DNA of 64,000 nucleotides, taken from contig NC_014720.1 of NCBI RefSeq assembly GCF_000166775.1, forward strand, positions 2,381,001 to 2,445,000, written 5' to 3'. The notes below the pieces were generated by a model. That model was not told the DNA's origin and did not search any database. It saw nothing but the letters and a program-made list of their open reading frames with translations. Source of the DNA: Caldicellulosiruptor kronotskyensis 2002. Its GTDB lineage: Bacteria; Bacillota; Thermoanaerobacteria; Caldicellulosiruptorales; Caldicellulosiruptoraceae. Positions 1 through 8,284 of this stretch are shown in pieces; positions within the stretch are counted from its first letter, which is position 1, and every line of letters begins with the position of its first letter. A program made the position numbers and the translations under genes.

Positions 1-1
1 T

Positions 2-172
2 AAATTCAAAGCCAAAAATACAAAAAAGATTTACTTAGATTTAAGCGGAATTGTATTAAAAATTGACCATCATGACAATGAAAAAGGTAATGCAAAGTAC
101 AATGAAAAAAGCTCTACAAAATACTCAGCTCTTGTTCCCATAAAACTTCAACTTGTTGAGGCTGGCAATTAG
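2..172 (+). CDS. C-terminal end of a truncated unidentified protein
   Basis: An open frame enters from the window edge and ends at TAG 170-172, giving the last 56 residues of a protein whose start lies outside. The visible part is lysine- and asparagine-rich and ends in ALVPIKLQLVEAGN. No motif is recognisable. A hairpin overlapping the stop codon suggests a real gene end. The function is unknown. Confidence 0.5.
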   Translation, partial: KFKAKNTKKIYLDLSGIVLKIDHHDNEKGNAKYNEKSSTKYSALVPIKLQLVEAGN

Positions 173-185
173 AATAAGCCAGCCT
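159..185 (+). terminator. Hairpin overlapping the stop codon of the partial gene
   Basis: A perfect 8-bp stem (AGGCTGGC at 159-166, GCCAGCCT at 178-185) with an 11-nt loop spans the stop codon. It is followed by a T-rich but interrupted tail, so it is a probable intrinsic terminator of moderate strength. Confidence 0.5.
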
Positions 186-255
186 ATTCTTGTTATTACC
201 AAAATTATTAGTTTAGACAGTCCAAATTTTATTCTCGAACACAAACACAACCATT

Positions 256-717
256 TTAAAAAGTCACCCTTTCATGTTCTAAGAGCCATATCTTTTTATC
301 AATTCCTGCACTATATCCTCCCAAAGTTCCATCATTTTTTATAACTCTGTGGCACGGAACAATTATCACAGCTGGATTTTTCTTGGCAGCATTTCCAACA
401 GCTCTTGCACCATGGGGCTTTCCAACTTTTTTTGCAAGCTCTCTATAAGAAACTACACTTCCAAAGGGAACATTTATAAGTTCATTCCAAACTCTCTTTT
501 GAAACTCTGTCCCCTCTAAACGAAGTTTTAGCTCAAAATTGGTTCTCTTCCCTCCAAAATACTCTTCAAGTTGCAAAATAGCTTCTTTTATAACAGGGCT
601 AATCAGCTCTTTTTCATCTTTTCGTGAAACAAACTCCACTGATACTATGCTATCGTCTTGTCCTACAATCTTTATCAGTCCAATTGGAGATATTAAATAA
701 CCAACAGATTTTTTCAA
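256..717 (-). CDS. ogt: Methylated-DNA--protein-cysteine methyltransferase
   Basis: Suicidal DNA repair protein that moves the alkyl group from O6-alkylguanine (or O4-alkylthymine) to its own cysteine. The active-site motif PCHRV is present with the acceptor Cys122, and the RAVGNA segment (105-110) carries the arginine finger. The downstream GGYSAG motif is typical. At 153 aa it has only the N-terminal ribonuclease-H-like domain and the active-site domain, without the Ada regulatory part. The start is TTG, supported by AGGTGA seven bases upstream. It is the last gene of a leftward group that also holds a DUF1232 gene and rlmD. Confidence 0.93.
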   Translation of the reverse strand: MKKSVGYLISPIGLIKIVGQDDSIVSVEFVSRKDEKELISPVIKEAILQLEEYFGGKRTNFELKLRLEGTEFQKRVWNELINVPFGSVVSYRELAKKVGKPHGARAVGNAAKKNPAVIIVPCHRVIKNDGTLGGYSAGIDKKIWLLEHERVTF

Positions 718-760
718 TTTAAATCACCTGCTCTTTTTAACTAATACTTTTCACAACTTT

Positions 761-1120
761 TTAAATAATCAATCCAATAATCAACATCCAAAAAATAATA
801 ATGGGAATAGCATAATACCATTTCTTTGGCTTTCCTTCTCGCCAAAGATTCTCTGCCTCTTTCTGGCACTCATTTAAAATGGAATCTGGTATAAGCTTTA
901 TTGTTATTGTAACTAAAAATGGAAGAATTATTATATCATCAAGATAACCTAAAATTGGTATAAAATCTGGTACAAAGTCGATTGGCGACAAGGCATATAC
1001 AATGGTAATTAAAGCAAATATCTTAGCTAAAAGAGGTGTATCTCTTCTTTTCATTGCTAAAAAAATAGCCGGAATTTGTTTTTTTAATAATTTTGCCTTT
1101 TCTCTTATATTTTTACTCAA
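761..1120 (-). CDS. YkvA/DUF1232-family small membrane protein
   Basis: This protein of about 119 aa carries the DUF1232 core YALSPIDFVPDFIPILGYLDD, followed by a hydrophobic stretch and a C-terminal transmembrane segment of about 17 residues. Members are small inner-membrane proteins of unknown function; no reaction can be assigned. I chose the TTG at 1118-1120, because AGGTGG lies five bases upstream of it. The GTG three codons earlier would overlap that ribosome site. It sits between rlmD and ogt on the same strand with short gaps, so cotranscription is likely. Confidence 0.8.
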   Translation of the reverse strand: MSKNIREKAKLLKKQIPAIFLAMKRRDTPLLAKIFALITIVYALSPIDFVPDFIPILGYLDDIIILPFLVTITIKLIPDSILNECQKEAENLWREGKPKKWYYAIPIIIFWMLIIGLII

Positions 1121-1134
1121 TGAATCCACCTCTT

Positions 1135-2490
1135 TTAACTATTACACTTTTTAAACAATGTCACGCACTCTACATGAAATGTCTGTGGAAACATATCAAC
1201 AGGCTGAACTTCCACAACTTCATAGCCATTTGAACAAAGTATATTTGCATCTCTTGCAAGTGTTGAAGGATTGCAGGATACATAAATTATGTTTTGTATC
1301 TTGTGCTCTATCAAGCTTTCTAAGAGCTGTTTTTCACAGCCACTTCGCGGAGGGTCAAGTATCACAGCCTGGGGTATAATTCCACTTTTCAATAACTTTG
1401 GAATTTCAATCTCAGCACTACCGCATATAAATTCAATATTTGAAATGCTGTTATTCTTGCTGCTTTTTTTTGCATCTTCAACTGCATCTCTAACTAACTC
1501 TATGGCGTAAACCTTTTTGCAAAACCGAGCTACAAACATTGAAATGGTACCAATTCCAGAGTATATATCAAATACGACTTCTGCCTCAATATTACGCAGA
1601 TATTTTACTACCTGACGGTAAAGTACCTCTGTTTGCACAGAATTTACCTGAAAAAATGACTTTGGGGAAATCTCAAATGTTAAATTCCCTATCTTGTCTT
1701 TTATTGTGCTATTGCCCCAGATCAATATATCTTCCTCACCAAGTATTACATTTGTCCTTTTAGGATTCAAGTTGACGAAAAAGGATTTGATCTCGGGAAA
1801 CTTATCTAAAATGTCATTTTTGATAGCTTCTAAATTCTCAGGTACTTTTGTGCAAACAAGAATGAGCATCATCTCATTAAATGCAAATGAATTTCTAACA
1901 ACAATGTGCCTCAAAACTCCTTTATGCTTTTTTTCGTCATAAACCTCTATCTTGTGTTTTCGGATTAGATCCTTCATACCTTTTATCACATTATCGCAAA
2001 ACTCATGCTGAATAAGACAGTAATCTATATCAACAATATCATGTGTCATCTTTTTATAAAATCCTATTTGTGGTTTTTTATAATCTCCACCTACCGGAAG
2101 TGCTGTTTTGTTTCTGTATCTAAATGGGTTTTCCATTCCAATAACATCATTTATTTTGGGGCTGAGCTTTCCTATTCGCCTAAAAGCATCTTCAACAAGA
2201 AGCTTTTTTAGGCTTAGCTGATGCTGGTATTTTGCATGCATCAAATGACATCCACCACAAAAGTCATAATAAGGGCATTCAGGGTCTTTTCTATATGGGC
2301 TTTTTTCTAAAATTTCAACTAAGTTTGCTTTGGCATACTCTTTTTTTACCTCTTCTATTTTGATTTTTACAACCTCATCAATTAAAGTATTGTCAACAAA
2401 CACTACAAAACCATCAATTCTTGCAATGCCCTGTGCCTGGTGATTGAGTGTGTCAATTTTGACAATATACTCTTGCGACTTTTTTACCAC
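1135..2490 (-). CDS. rlmD: 23S rRNA (uracil-C5)-methyltransferase, RlmD/RumA type
   Basis: SAM-dependent enzyme making 5-methyluridine in 23S rRNA. Residues 1-60 form the TRAM RNA-binding domain. The [4Fe-4S] cysteines are C72, C78, C81 and C158. The catalytic domain has the SAM loop DIYSGIGT (308-315), the LDPPRSG motif (378-384) and the nucleophile Cys406 in YVSCNPSTLARD. The C-terminal VDMFPQTFHVE signature is intact. Length (451 aa) is normal. In Firmicutes homologues may modify U1939, U747 or both, which cannot be told from sequence. Start is GTG behind a GGGGAG ribosome site. Confidence 0.92.
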   Translation of the reverse strand: MVKKSQEYIVKIDTLNHQAQGIARIDGFVVFVDNTLIDEVVKIKIEEVKKEYAKANLVEILEKSPYRKDPECPYYDFCGGCHLMHAKYQHQLSLKKLLVEDAFRRIGKLSPKINDVIGMENPFRYRNKTALPVGGDYKKPQIGFYKKMTHDIVDIDYCLIQHEFCDNVIKGMKDLIRKHKIEVYDEKKHKGVLRHIVVRNSFAFNEMMLILVCTKVPENLEAIKNDILDKFPEIKSFFVNLNPKRTNVILGEEDILIWGNSTIKDKIGNLTFEISPKSFFQVNSVQTEVLYRQVVKYLRNIEAEVVFDIYSGIGTISMFVARFCKKVYAIELVRDAVEDAKKSSKNNSISNIEFICGSAEIEIPKLLKSGIIPQAVILDPPRSGCEKQLLESLIEHKIQNIIYVSCNPSTLARDANILCSNGYEVVEVQPVDMFPQTFHVECVTLFKKCNS

Positions 2491-2652
2491 ATCTTCTCCC
2501 CCTGATACTTCTTTGTTTTTTCGCTTTAATATTTTACACCATTTTTTAATAGCAAGAAAATAATAATTTCATAAAGTCTTAGAGAAAATATATATTGAAA
2601 ATCTAAAAGCTACTGTTCATAAGACATTCAATCAAAAGGAGGTTTAAAAAAA

Positions 2653-3918
2653 TTGTTCAACCCGTTTGAAGAAAAGCCAAAGCCGATTGAAAATTTTCTT
2701 ATGGACTGGAAAACAATATACCCCAAGTCGTACTGCAAAAATGAAGTTGACCCTTATACAAAGACAAGAATAATTCTCATGAACGGGATTGAAGTTGAAG
2801 CCTCGATGTTTTTCCATCAGTTTCACCGCCATTGTATAGACAACAACGTAAGACGCGATTTAGCAATGATGAGAAGAATTGAGCAAATGCAACAAAAACA
2901 CATCAACTGGTTAAAGCCAATTGATGAGACACCTCTTGAAACTACAATAGGATATGAGCATGTGGCTGTAGACCTTACCGCTTGGCTTGCTCAAAACGAA
3001 CCTGACCCTTATGTTAAACAAACTCTTGATTTTATTTTGCTTGAAGATTTTGACCATCTTTACCGCTATGCAAACCTTCTTGACATGGACTCGAATATCC
3101 CAGCAAACAATCTGGTAAAAAACTATGTTGAAATCATCCCTGGTCGGCCGACAATTGCCCATCACAGACATCCTTATGATACTGTCAGCAGATGCGTTGA
3201 TTTTAAAAAAGCAGATATTAGAACAAAGTTAAACATTTTCATCATAACAGCCGGTGAGCAGCAGACAATGAATTTTTATAACAACATTGGTAACACCTAT
3301 TACAACGACCTTGGAAGACAGCTCTACTTAGAAATAGCCTTAGTGGAAGAAGAACACGTAACCCAGTATGGTTCGTTGATTGACCCGAGACTCACATGGT
3401 TCGAAAGTCTTCTTTTGCATGAATACACCGAATGCTATCTGTATTACTCATTCTATGAATCTGAGGTTGACCCAAATGTAAAATCTATATGGGAGATGCA
3501 CCTTGATGCTGAAATTGCCCATCTTCATAAAGCTGCAGAACTTTTGCAAAAATATGAGAACAAATCTTGGTATGAAGTTATCCCGGGTGGGCAGTTCCCA
3601 AATCTTTTGCTGTTCCATGATACGCGTGAATATGTACGCAAAGTTATTTCACAGATGGTTGAAATAACTGCTGACAAAGAGGATTTAAAAAATGTAAATG
3701 ATCTACCAGAAAATCATACGTTTTTCTGGTTCCAGAATAAAGTGAACCATGATATAAATTTGGTTGCAAGCCATGTGGTGATTGATAAGCACAAAACGGT
3801 AAAAGGTGAAGATTACAGGTGGGAGATGGCTCCACACCCAGTTGAAAGCTTGAGAAATAGAAAAGAAGACAATAGCTCAATTGGAAGAACAAAGCAGAAA
3901 AAGCTTGTTAGCATATAA
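2653..3918 (+). CDS. Large tandem ferritin-like (di-iron) protein of unknown function
   Basis: 421-aa soluble protein without signal peptide. I do not recognise a named family, but it carries ferritin-type carboxylate/histidine motifs in two halves: EDFDH around 131-135, EEEH at 232-235, HEYTE at 256-260 and EIAH at 287-290. They lie on predicted long helices, consistent with two four-helix bundles that could bind di-iron centres. A role in iron or oxygen chemistry is inferred, supported by a bacteriohemerythrin gene converging on it across a shared terminator. Start is TTG behind a strong AAAGGAGG about ten bases upstream. The last 30 residues are charged and probably disordered. Confidence 0.65.
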   Translation: MFNPFEEKPKPIENFLMDWKTIYPKSYCKNEVDPYTKTRIILMNGIEVEASMFFHQFHRHCIDNNVRRDLAMMRRIEQMQQKHINWLKPIDETPLETTIGYEHVAVDLTAWLAQNEPDPYVKQTLDFILLEDFDHLYRYANLLDMDSNIPANNLVKNYVEIIPGRPTIAHHRHPYDTVSRCVDFKKADIRTKLNIFIITAGEQQTMNFYNNIGNTYYNDLGRQLYLEIALVEEEHVTQYGSLIDPRLTWFESLLLHEYTECYLYYSFYESEVDPNVKSIWEMHLDAEIAHLHKAAELLQKYENKSWYEVIPGGQFPNLLLFHDTREYVRKVISQMVEITADKEDLKNVNDLPENHTFFWFQNKVNHDINLVASHVVIDKHKTVKGEDYRWEMAPHPVESLRNRKEDNSSIGRTKQKKLVSI

Positions 3919-3921
3919 ATA

Positions 3922-3956
3922 AAAAAGCTGTCTACCGTTGCGGTGGACAGCTTTTT
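3922..3956 (+). terminator. Strong bidirectional intrinsic terminator
   Basis: A-run, then stem AGCTGTCTACCG/CGGTGGACAGCT with a 3-nt loop and one G-U pair, then a T-run. The symmetry lets it end both the ferritin-like gene and the convergent hemerythrin gene. Confidence 0.88.
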
Positions 3957-3977
3957 GCAATTTCCGAAACCTTTCAT

Positions 3978-4394
3978 CTATTTTGATTGCATCTTTTCTT
4001 TCAAAAAAGCTCCAAGTTTTCTATCTGTTCCAAGGATATGATTTTTGAGCCAGTCAACAACAAGTCTGTTTGTCTTTATAACTGCTGCAACTCCTGCTCC
4101 TTCCTTCTCTATCTCCTCTCGAAACTTTTTGTAGTTTTCAACAAAGTTGTCATGTTCTTTTTTATGATATAGATACTCTGGGTACAGATACTCTTTCATG
4201 TATTTTTCCTCAGTTGAAAAATGAAAAACAACATAATCACCTAAAAAGTCTAAAACTTCTGGCAATACCTTCTTCCCCTCACCCTGAGCACAAGCATCCA
4301 AAAGTCTATTTATTCTTTCAAAAAGCTCTTTGTGCTGATTGTCTATTGACTCAACTCCAACAGAGTACTGGTCAAGCCACTCTATTTGCGGCAT
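3978..4394 (-). CDS. Bacteriohemerythrin
   Basis: Single-domain O2-binding di-iron protein, 138 aa, cytoplasmic. All seven expected iron ligands are visible: H21 (in DNQHK), H58 and E62 (HFSTEE), H77 and H81 (HKKEH), H119 and D124 (HILGTD). Such proteins bind oxygen and may serve as oxygen scavengers or sensors in anaerobes. It stands alone on its strand, convergent with the ferritin-like protein. Confidence 0.92.
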   Translation of the reverse strand: MPQIEWLDQYSVGVESIDNQHKELFERINRLLDACAQGEGKKVLPEVLDFLGDYVVFHFSTEEKYMKEYLYPEYLYHKKEHDNFVENYKKFREEIEKEGAGVAAVIKTNRLVVDWLKNHILGTDRKLGAFLKEKMQSK

Positions 4395-4463
4395 TATTTC
4401 ACTCCTTTCAAATTGAAGTTATATTCAAATATTATATACCCCAATTAATTAAAAAGTAACACA

Positions 4464-5858
4464 TTATAACTTCTTTCTCTCAGGCTTTGCCCAACCTTTC
4501 TTTCTAAGTATAGCTTCAAATGTACCAACAATTCTGAATAACACTGTCATCTGTCTGTAGCCAAAATTTTCTAATATCGCAAACAATACAAGTATACCGA
4601 ACTCTCTCCACCCTTCATATTTTCTATCAGAAAATTCTCCAAGAAGAACTGCTAAAATCGAAATAACTATTCCGTACATTATCTCAACTGCAAAGAAAAA
4701 TAAGGCCACTTCTAAATTGATTATGTGAGCAAAATACGATATAGGTATAAAAATATAACCCAACATCTCCACGAATGGCCCCAATAGTTCAAACATAAGC
4801 TGATATGGCATAGCAAAAAGACCTAATATGCCATACTTAGGATTAAATAGAATATCTTTGTGCATGAAAATAACTTGGCAAAGACCTCTTTGCCATCTTC
4901 TTCTTTGTTTTGAAAGGTCTTTTAAAGTCTCTGGACATTGAGTCCATACAATCGGATCTGGTACAAATTCAACTCTTCCCAGTGCGCCTTCTTTATAAGA
5001 GTTTTTTCTGAGCTTTACAACAATCTCCATATCCTCGCCAACAGTTCTATCAGAAAACCCTCCAACCTTTATAATAGCATTTTTATTAAATGCTGCAAAG
5101 GCTCCAGATGCAATAACAAGACTTCCTATCATAGAAAGACCTTTTCTCGCACCCAAAAAAGCTCTCAAGTATTCTATTATCTGAAATCTTGCAAGACTTG
5201 AACTTGGTAGCTTTAATTTTTTTATATTGCCAAAGGAATCCAATTCGGATCCATTTACAATCCTAACAATACCCGTTGTGGCTACAACTTCATAAGGGTT
5301 ATCAAAAAATGGTTGCATAACCTTGGCTATTGAATCTCTTTCTAAAATTGAATCGGCATCAAGTGAACAAACATATGGGTATGTACATACGTTTATCCCT
5401 GCATTGAGAGCATCAGCTTTTCCCCCATTTTCTTTATCCACTACAATTAAATTTGAATACTTTTTGGAATAGTATATGGCCTTTATCTCTTTTGTTGACA
5501 AAATCTTTCTAAATTTCCTATCTACAATGTAAAGGTCAAATTCGTTTTTTAATACATCCAATGTCCCATCTTTTGACCCATCATTAATTACTACTACTTC
5601 ATATTCTGGATATTCAATCTGCAAAAAAGATTTTACAGATTTTGCTATTGTTTCTTCTTCATTGTATGCCGGTACCAGCAGTGATACAGGTGGTGCAAAG
5701 TCTGATGAGACAATCTCCACAATCCTTCCTTTTATCTTATTTCTCCAGTAACTAACAATACCAAAAAAAGATATTAAAATTAAAATAGCATAAATAGTAT
5801 TCAAAACTAAAACATAATAAGATACAAACCATGAAAACCAGTTTATTATATGTCGCAT
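4464..5858 (-). CDS. Processive membrane glycosyltransferase, GT2 family
   Basis: 464-aa inner-membrane glycosyltransferase of the cellulose/poly-GlcNAc synthase type. An N-terminal transmembrane helix (about 13-36) precedes the cytoplasmic catalytic domain with PAYNEEE (63-69), D93 in NDGSKDGT, the DAD metal site (167-169), the catalytic ED (275-276) and the QRRRW motif (318-322) of processive enzymes. Several transmembrane helices follow. Sugar donor and product are unknown; an exopolysaccharide is likely. It is the last gene of a tightly overlapping operon (13 bp overlap) with a HEAT-repeat protein and a response regulator, suggesting regulated polysaccharide secretion. Confidence 0.88.
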   Translation of the reverse strand: MRHIINWFSWFVSYYVLVLNTIYAILILISFFGIVSYWRNKIKGRIVEIVSSDFAPPVSLLVPAYNEEETIAKSVKSFLQIEYPEYEVVVINDGSKDGTLDVLKNEFDLYIVDRKFRKILSTKEIKAIYYSKKYSNLIVVDKENGGKADALNAGINVCTYPYVCSLDADSILERDSIAKVMQPFFDNPYEVVATTGIVRIVNGSELDSFGNIKKLKLPSSSLARFQIIEYLRAFLGARKGLSMIGSLVIASGAFAAFNKNAIIKVGGFSDRTVGEDMEIVVKLRKNSYKEGALGRVEFVPDPIVWTQCPETLKDLSKQRRRWQRGLCQVIFMHKDILFNPKYGILGLFAMPYQLMFELLGPFVEMLGYIFIPISYFAHIINLEVALFFFAVEIMYGIVISILAVLLGEFSDRKYEGWREFGILVLFAILENFGYRQMTVLFRIVGTFEAILRKKGWAKPERKKL

Positions 5859-7081
5859 TCGTTATTCACTACCTCTTTCTCGGTTATAAGATATTCAAAT
5901 CCTTCATCTTTCATTCTTTGATAAAAACAGTGGGGGTTAGACGATTTAAGTATTTTAATTATTTCTAAAGCTAAATCTTTCTCCTGTTCATTTCTGTAAT
6001 TCAAAGCACTCTTGATAATATAATCAAAATTCACTGGACTATAAAAAACTTCTCTTATTTTGTCCCTTGCAAATTTATCATTTGTTGTATAGTAAAATTT
6101 TAGAAGATCATTTAAAATAACTGGTCCAAACTCAGATAGCATCTTTCTTGCAAAGTCTCTCATGTAGAACCAGTCATCTTCAAGGGAGGCAAGTAAATAT
6201 TTTAAAGAACCCTTAGGTGAAACATTGCTCAACGCCCTTAAGGCTCGTAACTTCACAAAATTTATCTTTTCGTTTTTTATCAGAGTTTCAAGTTTTTCTT
6301 TGCAGTTTCTACATCCTACTTTTTCAATTACTCTGCAGAAAGCTGATCTGACTTCTGGTGATGGATGATTTATAAGAAAATCAATGTGTTCTAAATCTTC
6401 TAATGCCGCAATCTCTGAAAATATATTCAAACATGATATCAGAACTTTATCCGACGGGTTTTCTTTTATCACGTATAAAATTATATCTTTTATTTTTTCG
6501 CCACCATAAACTGCAAAAAATTCTATTCTTCTTCTAACCGAATCTGTATATTTATCAATGTTTAAAAAAATAGTTTTTAAATAAGGTTTAAAAACATTTA
6601 AATTCTGTATCTCATCTATGTTTTTGAAAATGGCTTCGGCAGTTGTATCTATCAGATACGGCTCTTTAATGCTAATTTTTAAAAGCGTTTTTAGCTCATC
6701 TTCTTCGCCCACTATACTAATAACTTTTGCAAACCTAAGTTTTTGAACTTTATTCCCTTTTTGAACCATCTTAATAGCAATATCAAAAAAGTTCAATTTC
6801 TTTAAAGCTATATATAGCTGTTTTTTTTCTTCTCCATTTACCCATGAATAATATATATTTATAACATCACTCAGAATGTAAATGTTTGAAGAATCAATAA
6901 CATTTTTCTTTCCTGTTATCACATCATAGACATTTTCACTGTTATTTTTAAAAATCTGCTTTATTTTTTCTTGACGGATACTATTAATAACTTTGTATAA
7001 AAAAACAACTCCCGAAGTTATAACTAAAAGAATAACAATAATAATAACACACAAGATAACAAAATTTATATTATCTATCAT
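5846..7081 (-). CDS. Membrane-anchored HEAT-repeat protein
   Basis: 411 aa: one N-terminal transmembrane helix (about 8-30), then alpha-helical HEAT/PBS-lyase-like repeats through the rest, for example HPSPEVRSAFCRVIEK and EDDWFYMRDFARKMLSEFG. Such solenoids are protein-interaction scaffolds; no catalytic motif is seen. It overlaps the downstream GT2 gene by 13 bp and the upstream response regulator gene by 11 bp. I infer it links the regulator to the membrane synthase. Confidence 0.75.
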   Translation of the reverse strand: MIDNINFVILCVIIIVILLVITSGVVFLYKVINSIRQEKIKQIFKNNSENVYDVITGKKNVIDSSNIYILSDVINIYYSWVNGEEKKQLYIALKKLNFFDIAIKMVQKGNKVQKLRFAKVISIVGEEDELKTLLKISIKEPYLIDTTAEAIFKNIDEIQNLNVFKPYLKTIFLNIDKYTDSVRRRIEFFAVYGGEKIKDIILYVIKENPSDKVLISCLNIFSEIAALEDLEHIDFLINHPSPEVRSAFCRVIEKVGCRNCKEKLETLIKNEKINFVKLRALRALSNVSPKGSLKYLLASLEDDWFYMRDFARKMLSEFGPVILNDLLKFYYTTNDKFARDKIREVFYSPVNFDYIIKSALNYRNEQEKDLALEIIKILKSSNPHCFYQRMKDEGFEYLITEKEVVNNECDI

Positions 7082-7832
7082 TTAATTCACTCCAAAGTTC
7101 TAAAACTTTCTTTAGAAGAATTAATCTTTTATTATCATTCAGAATTTTGAATATAAAGTAATAAGTTTCTTCCTTATTGTTAAGTTTTATAATCGAATAA
7201 CTGCTTGAATTTATTCTGTCCTCATCATTTAAACAGCCAATAACCTTTTTAATTTCATATTCATCAAAACCTCTGTTATAAATCACCTCTTTTGTAGTAT
7301 CATTTAAAGCCAAGAAGTGATATGAAACAAAATATTCTGATAAAAATTCATCTATAATTTTGGGAACTACAATGATATGTTCATTTGCCATTTCATTCAA
7401 AAAAGAAATAAGATGTACAACTTCATTAATATGTAAATATTCATCTTGAGTGTACAAAAGTGACCTTACCATATTGTAAACTTCTAAAGTTGAAAAAGGC
7501 TTTGGAATAACTCCAATAGCTCCAAGCTCGTATGCCTTTGCTCTTGTTGCACGATGAATATTGCTACTGAGCAAAATTACTGGAATGTGAGCTTTAACAG
7601 AACTTTTTTTGATAGTTCTCAAAACTTCAAATCCACTAATTTTAGGCAAGTTTGTATCAATTATTGCAACATGAATACTGTTCTCACCAATTTTGTTCAA
7701 AGCTTCTTCACCATCAGCAGCCTCAAAAAATACAAAGTGATGTACTGAATCAAAAGAATTTTCAAACTTTTCAATTATTGCTTTTCTTATGTATTCATTT
7801 TCATCTGCAATCAACACATTTTTAACTATCAT
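7071..7832 (-). CDS. Response regulator with a novel C-terminal domain
   Basis: The N-terminal receiver domain is complete: acidic pair DE in LIADENE, phospho-acceptor Asp in IIDTNLP, LLSS and the PKPFS lysine. The C-terminal ~125 residues show neither a helix-turn-helix nor a recognised output enzyme, so the output is probably protein-protein. I chose the third in-frame ATG (7830-7832; 253 aa) because GGGAGA lies seven bases upstream; the longer start at 7859 lacks a ribosome site. First gene of the receiver/HEAT/GT2 operon. No sensor kinase is adjacent. Confidence 0.82.
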   Translation of the reverse strand: MIVKNVLIADENEYIRKAIIEKFENSFDSVHHFVFFEAADGEEALNKIGENSIHVAIIDTNLPKISGFEVLRTIKKSSVKAHIPVILLSSNIHRATRAKAYELGAIGVIPKPFSTLEVYNMVRSLLYTQDEYLHINEVVHLISFLNEMANEHIIVVPKIIDEFLSEYFVSYHFLALNDTTKEVIYNRGFDEYEIKKVIGCLNDEDRINSSSYSIIKLNNKEETYYFIFKILNDNKRLILLKKVLELWSELNDR

Positions 7833-7906
7833 ATATTGTTCTCCCATGTTTAGTACCATCTTAATTCTTTATTACCCCTTATTTTTTATTTAAAAACAGC
7901 AAAAAT

Positions 7907-7954
7907 AAAAACCCCTTTTTTAAAACCATTAAAAGGTCTAAAAAGGGGTTTTTT
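7907..7954 (-). terminator. Terminator downstream of tRNA-Leu
   Basis: AAAAACCCCTTTTTT pairs with AAAAAGGGGTTTTTT across about 18 nt. Read leftward it follows tRNA-Leu directly. It is symmetric, so it works in both directions. Confidence 0.85.
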
Positions 7955-7968
7955 ACTTTTTTCTCTTC

Positions 7969-8056
7969 TGGTGCCGAAGGCGGGAGTCGAACCCGCACGG
8001 CCTCAGCGGCCACCGGATTTTGAGTCCGGCGCGTCTGCCAGTTCCACCACTTCGGC
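7969..8056 (-). tRNA. tRNA-Leu (anticodon CAA, decodes UUG)
   Basis: 88 nt including an encoded CCA. Acceptor stem GCCGAAG/CTTCGGC, anticodon stem CCGGA/TCCGG with loop CTCAAAA (anticodon CAA), a long class II variable arm (GGCCGCTGAGGCC) and the T-arm GCGGGTTCGACTCCCGC are all visible on the minus strand. Confidence 0.97.
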
Positions 8057-8242
8057 ACATTTTCTTTTTGAATTTTAAGCAAGATTGATTATATCATAAA
8101 TTTTTGAGATTGTCAAAGCCGAAGATTTTGATAAAATTCTGCCGGTAGACTGAATTACTAACTTCATTTTATCTTCTTTCAAGGTAAAAAGTCAAGGGTC
8201 TAAAAGTGAAAATTTCTAATTTTAATATTCAAATGGTTAGGA

Positions 8243-8248
8243 TATAAT
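8243..8248 (+). promoter_or_regulatory. Probable -10 box for the DUF58 gene
   Basis: A perfect TATAAT lies 36 bp before the DUF58 start codon. The -35 region is AT-rich and poorly matched. Confidence 0.4.
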
Positions 8249-8284
8249 AGAAATAAAATTTAAAAAAAGCGAGAGGTTATTTGT

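Noticed and set aside
7879..8082. 67-codon minus-strand frame across the tRNA
   Set aside because: It reads through tRNA-Leu and its terminator; shadow of RNA gene sequence.
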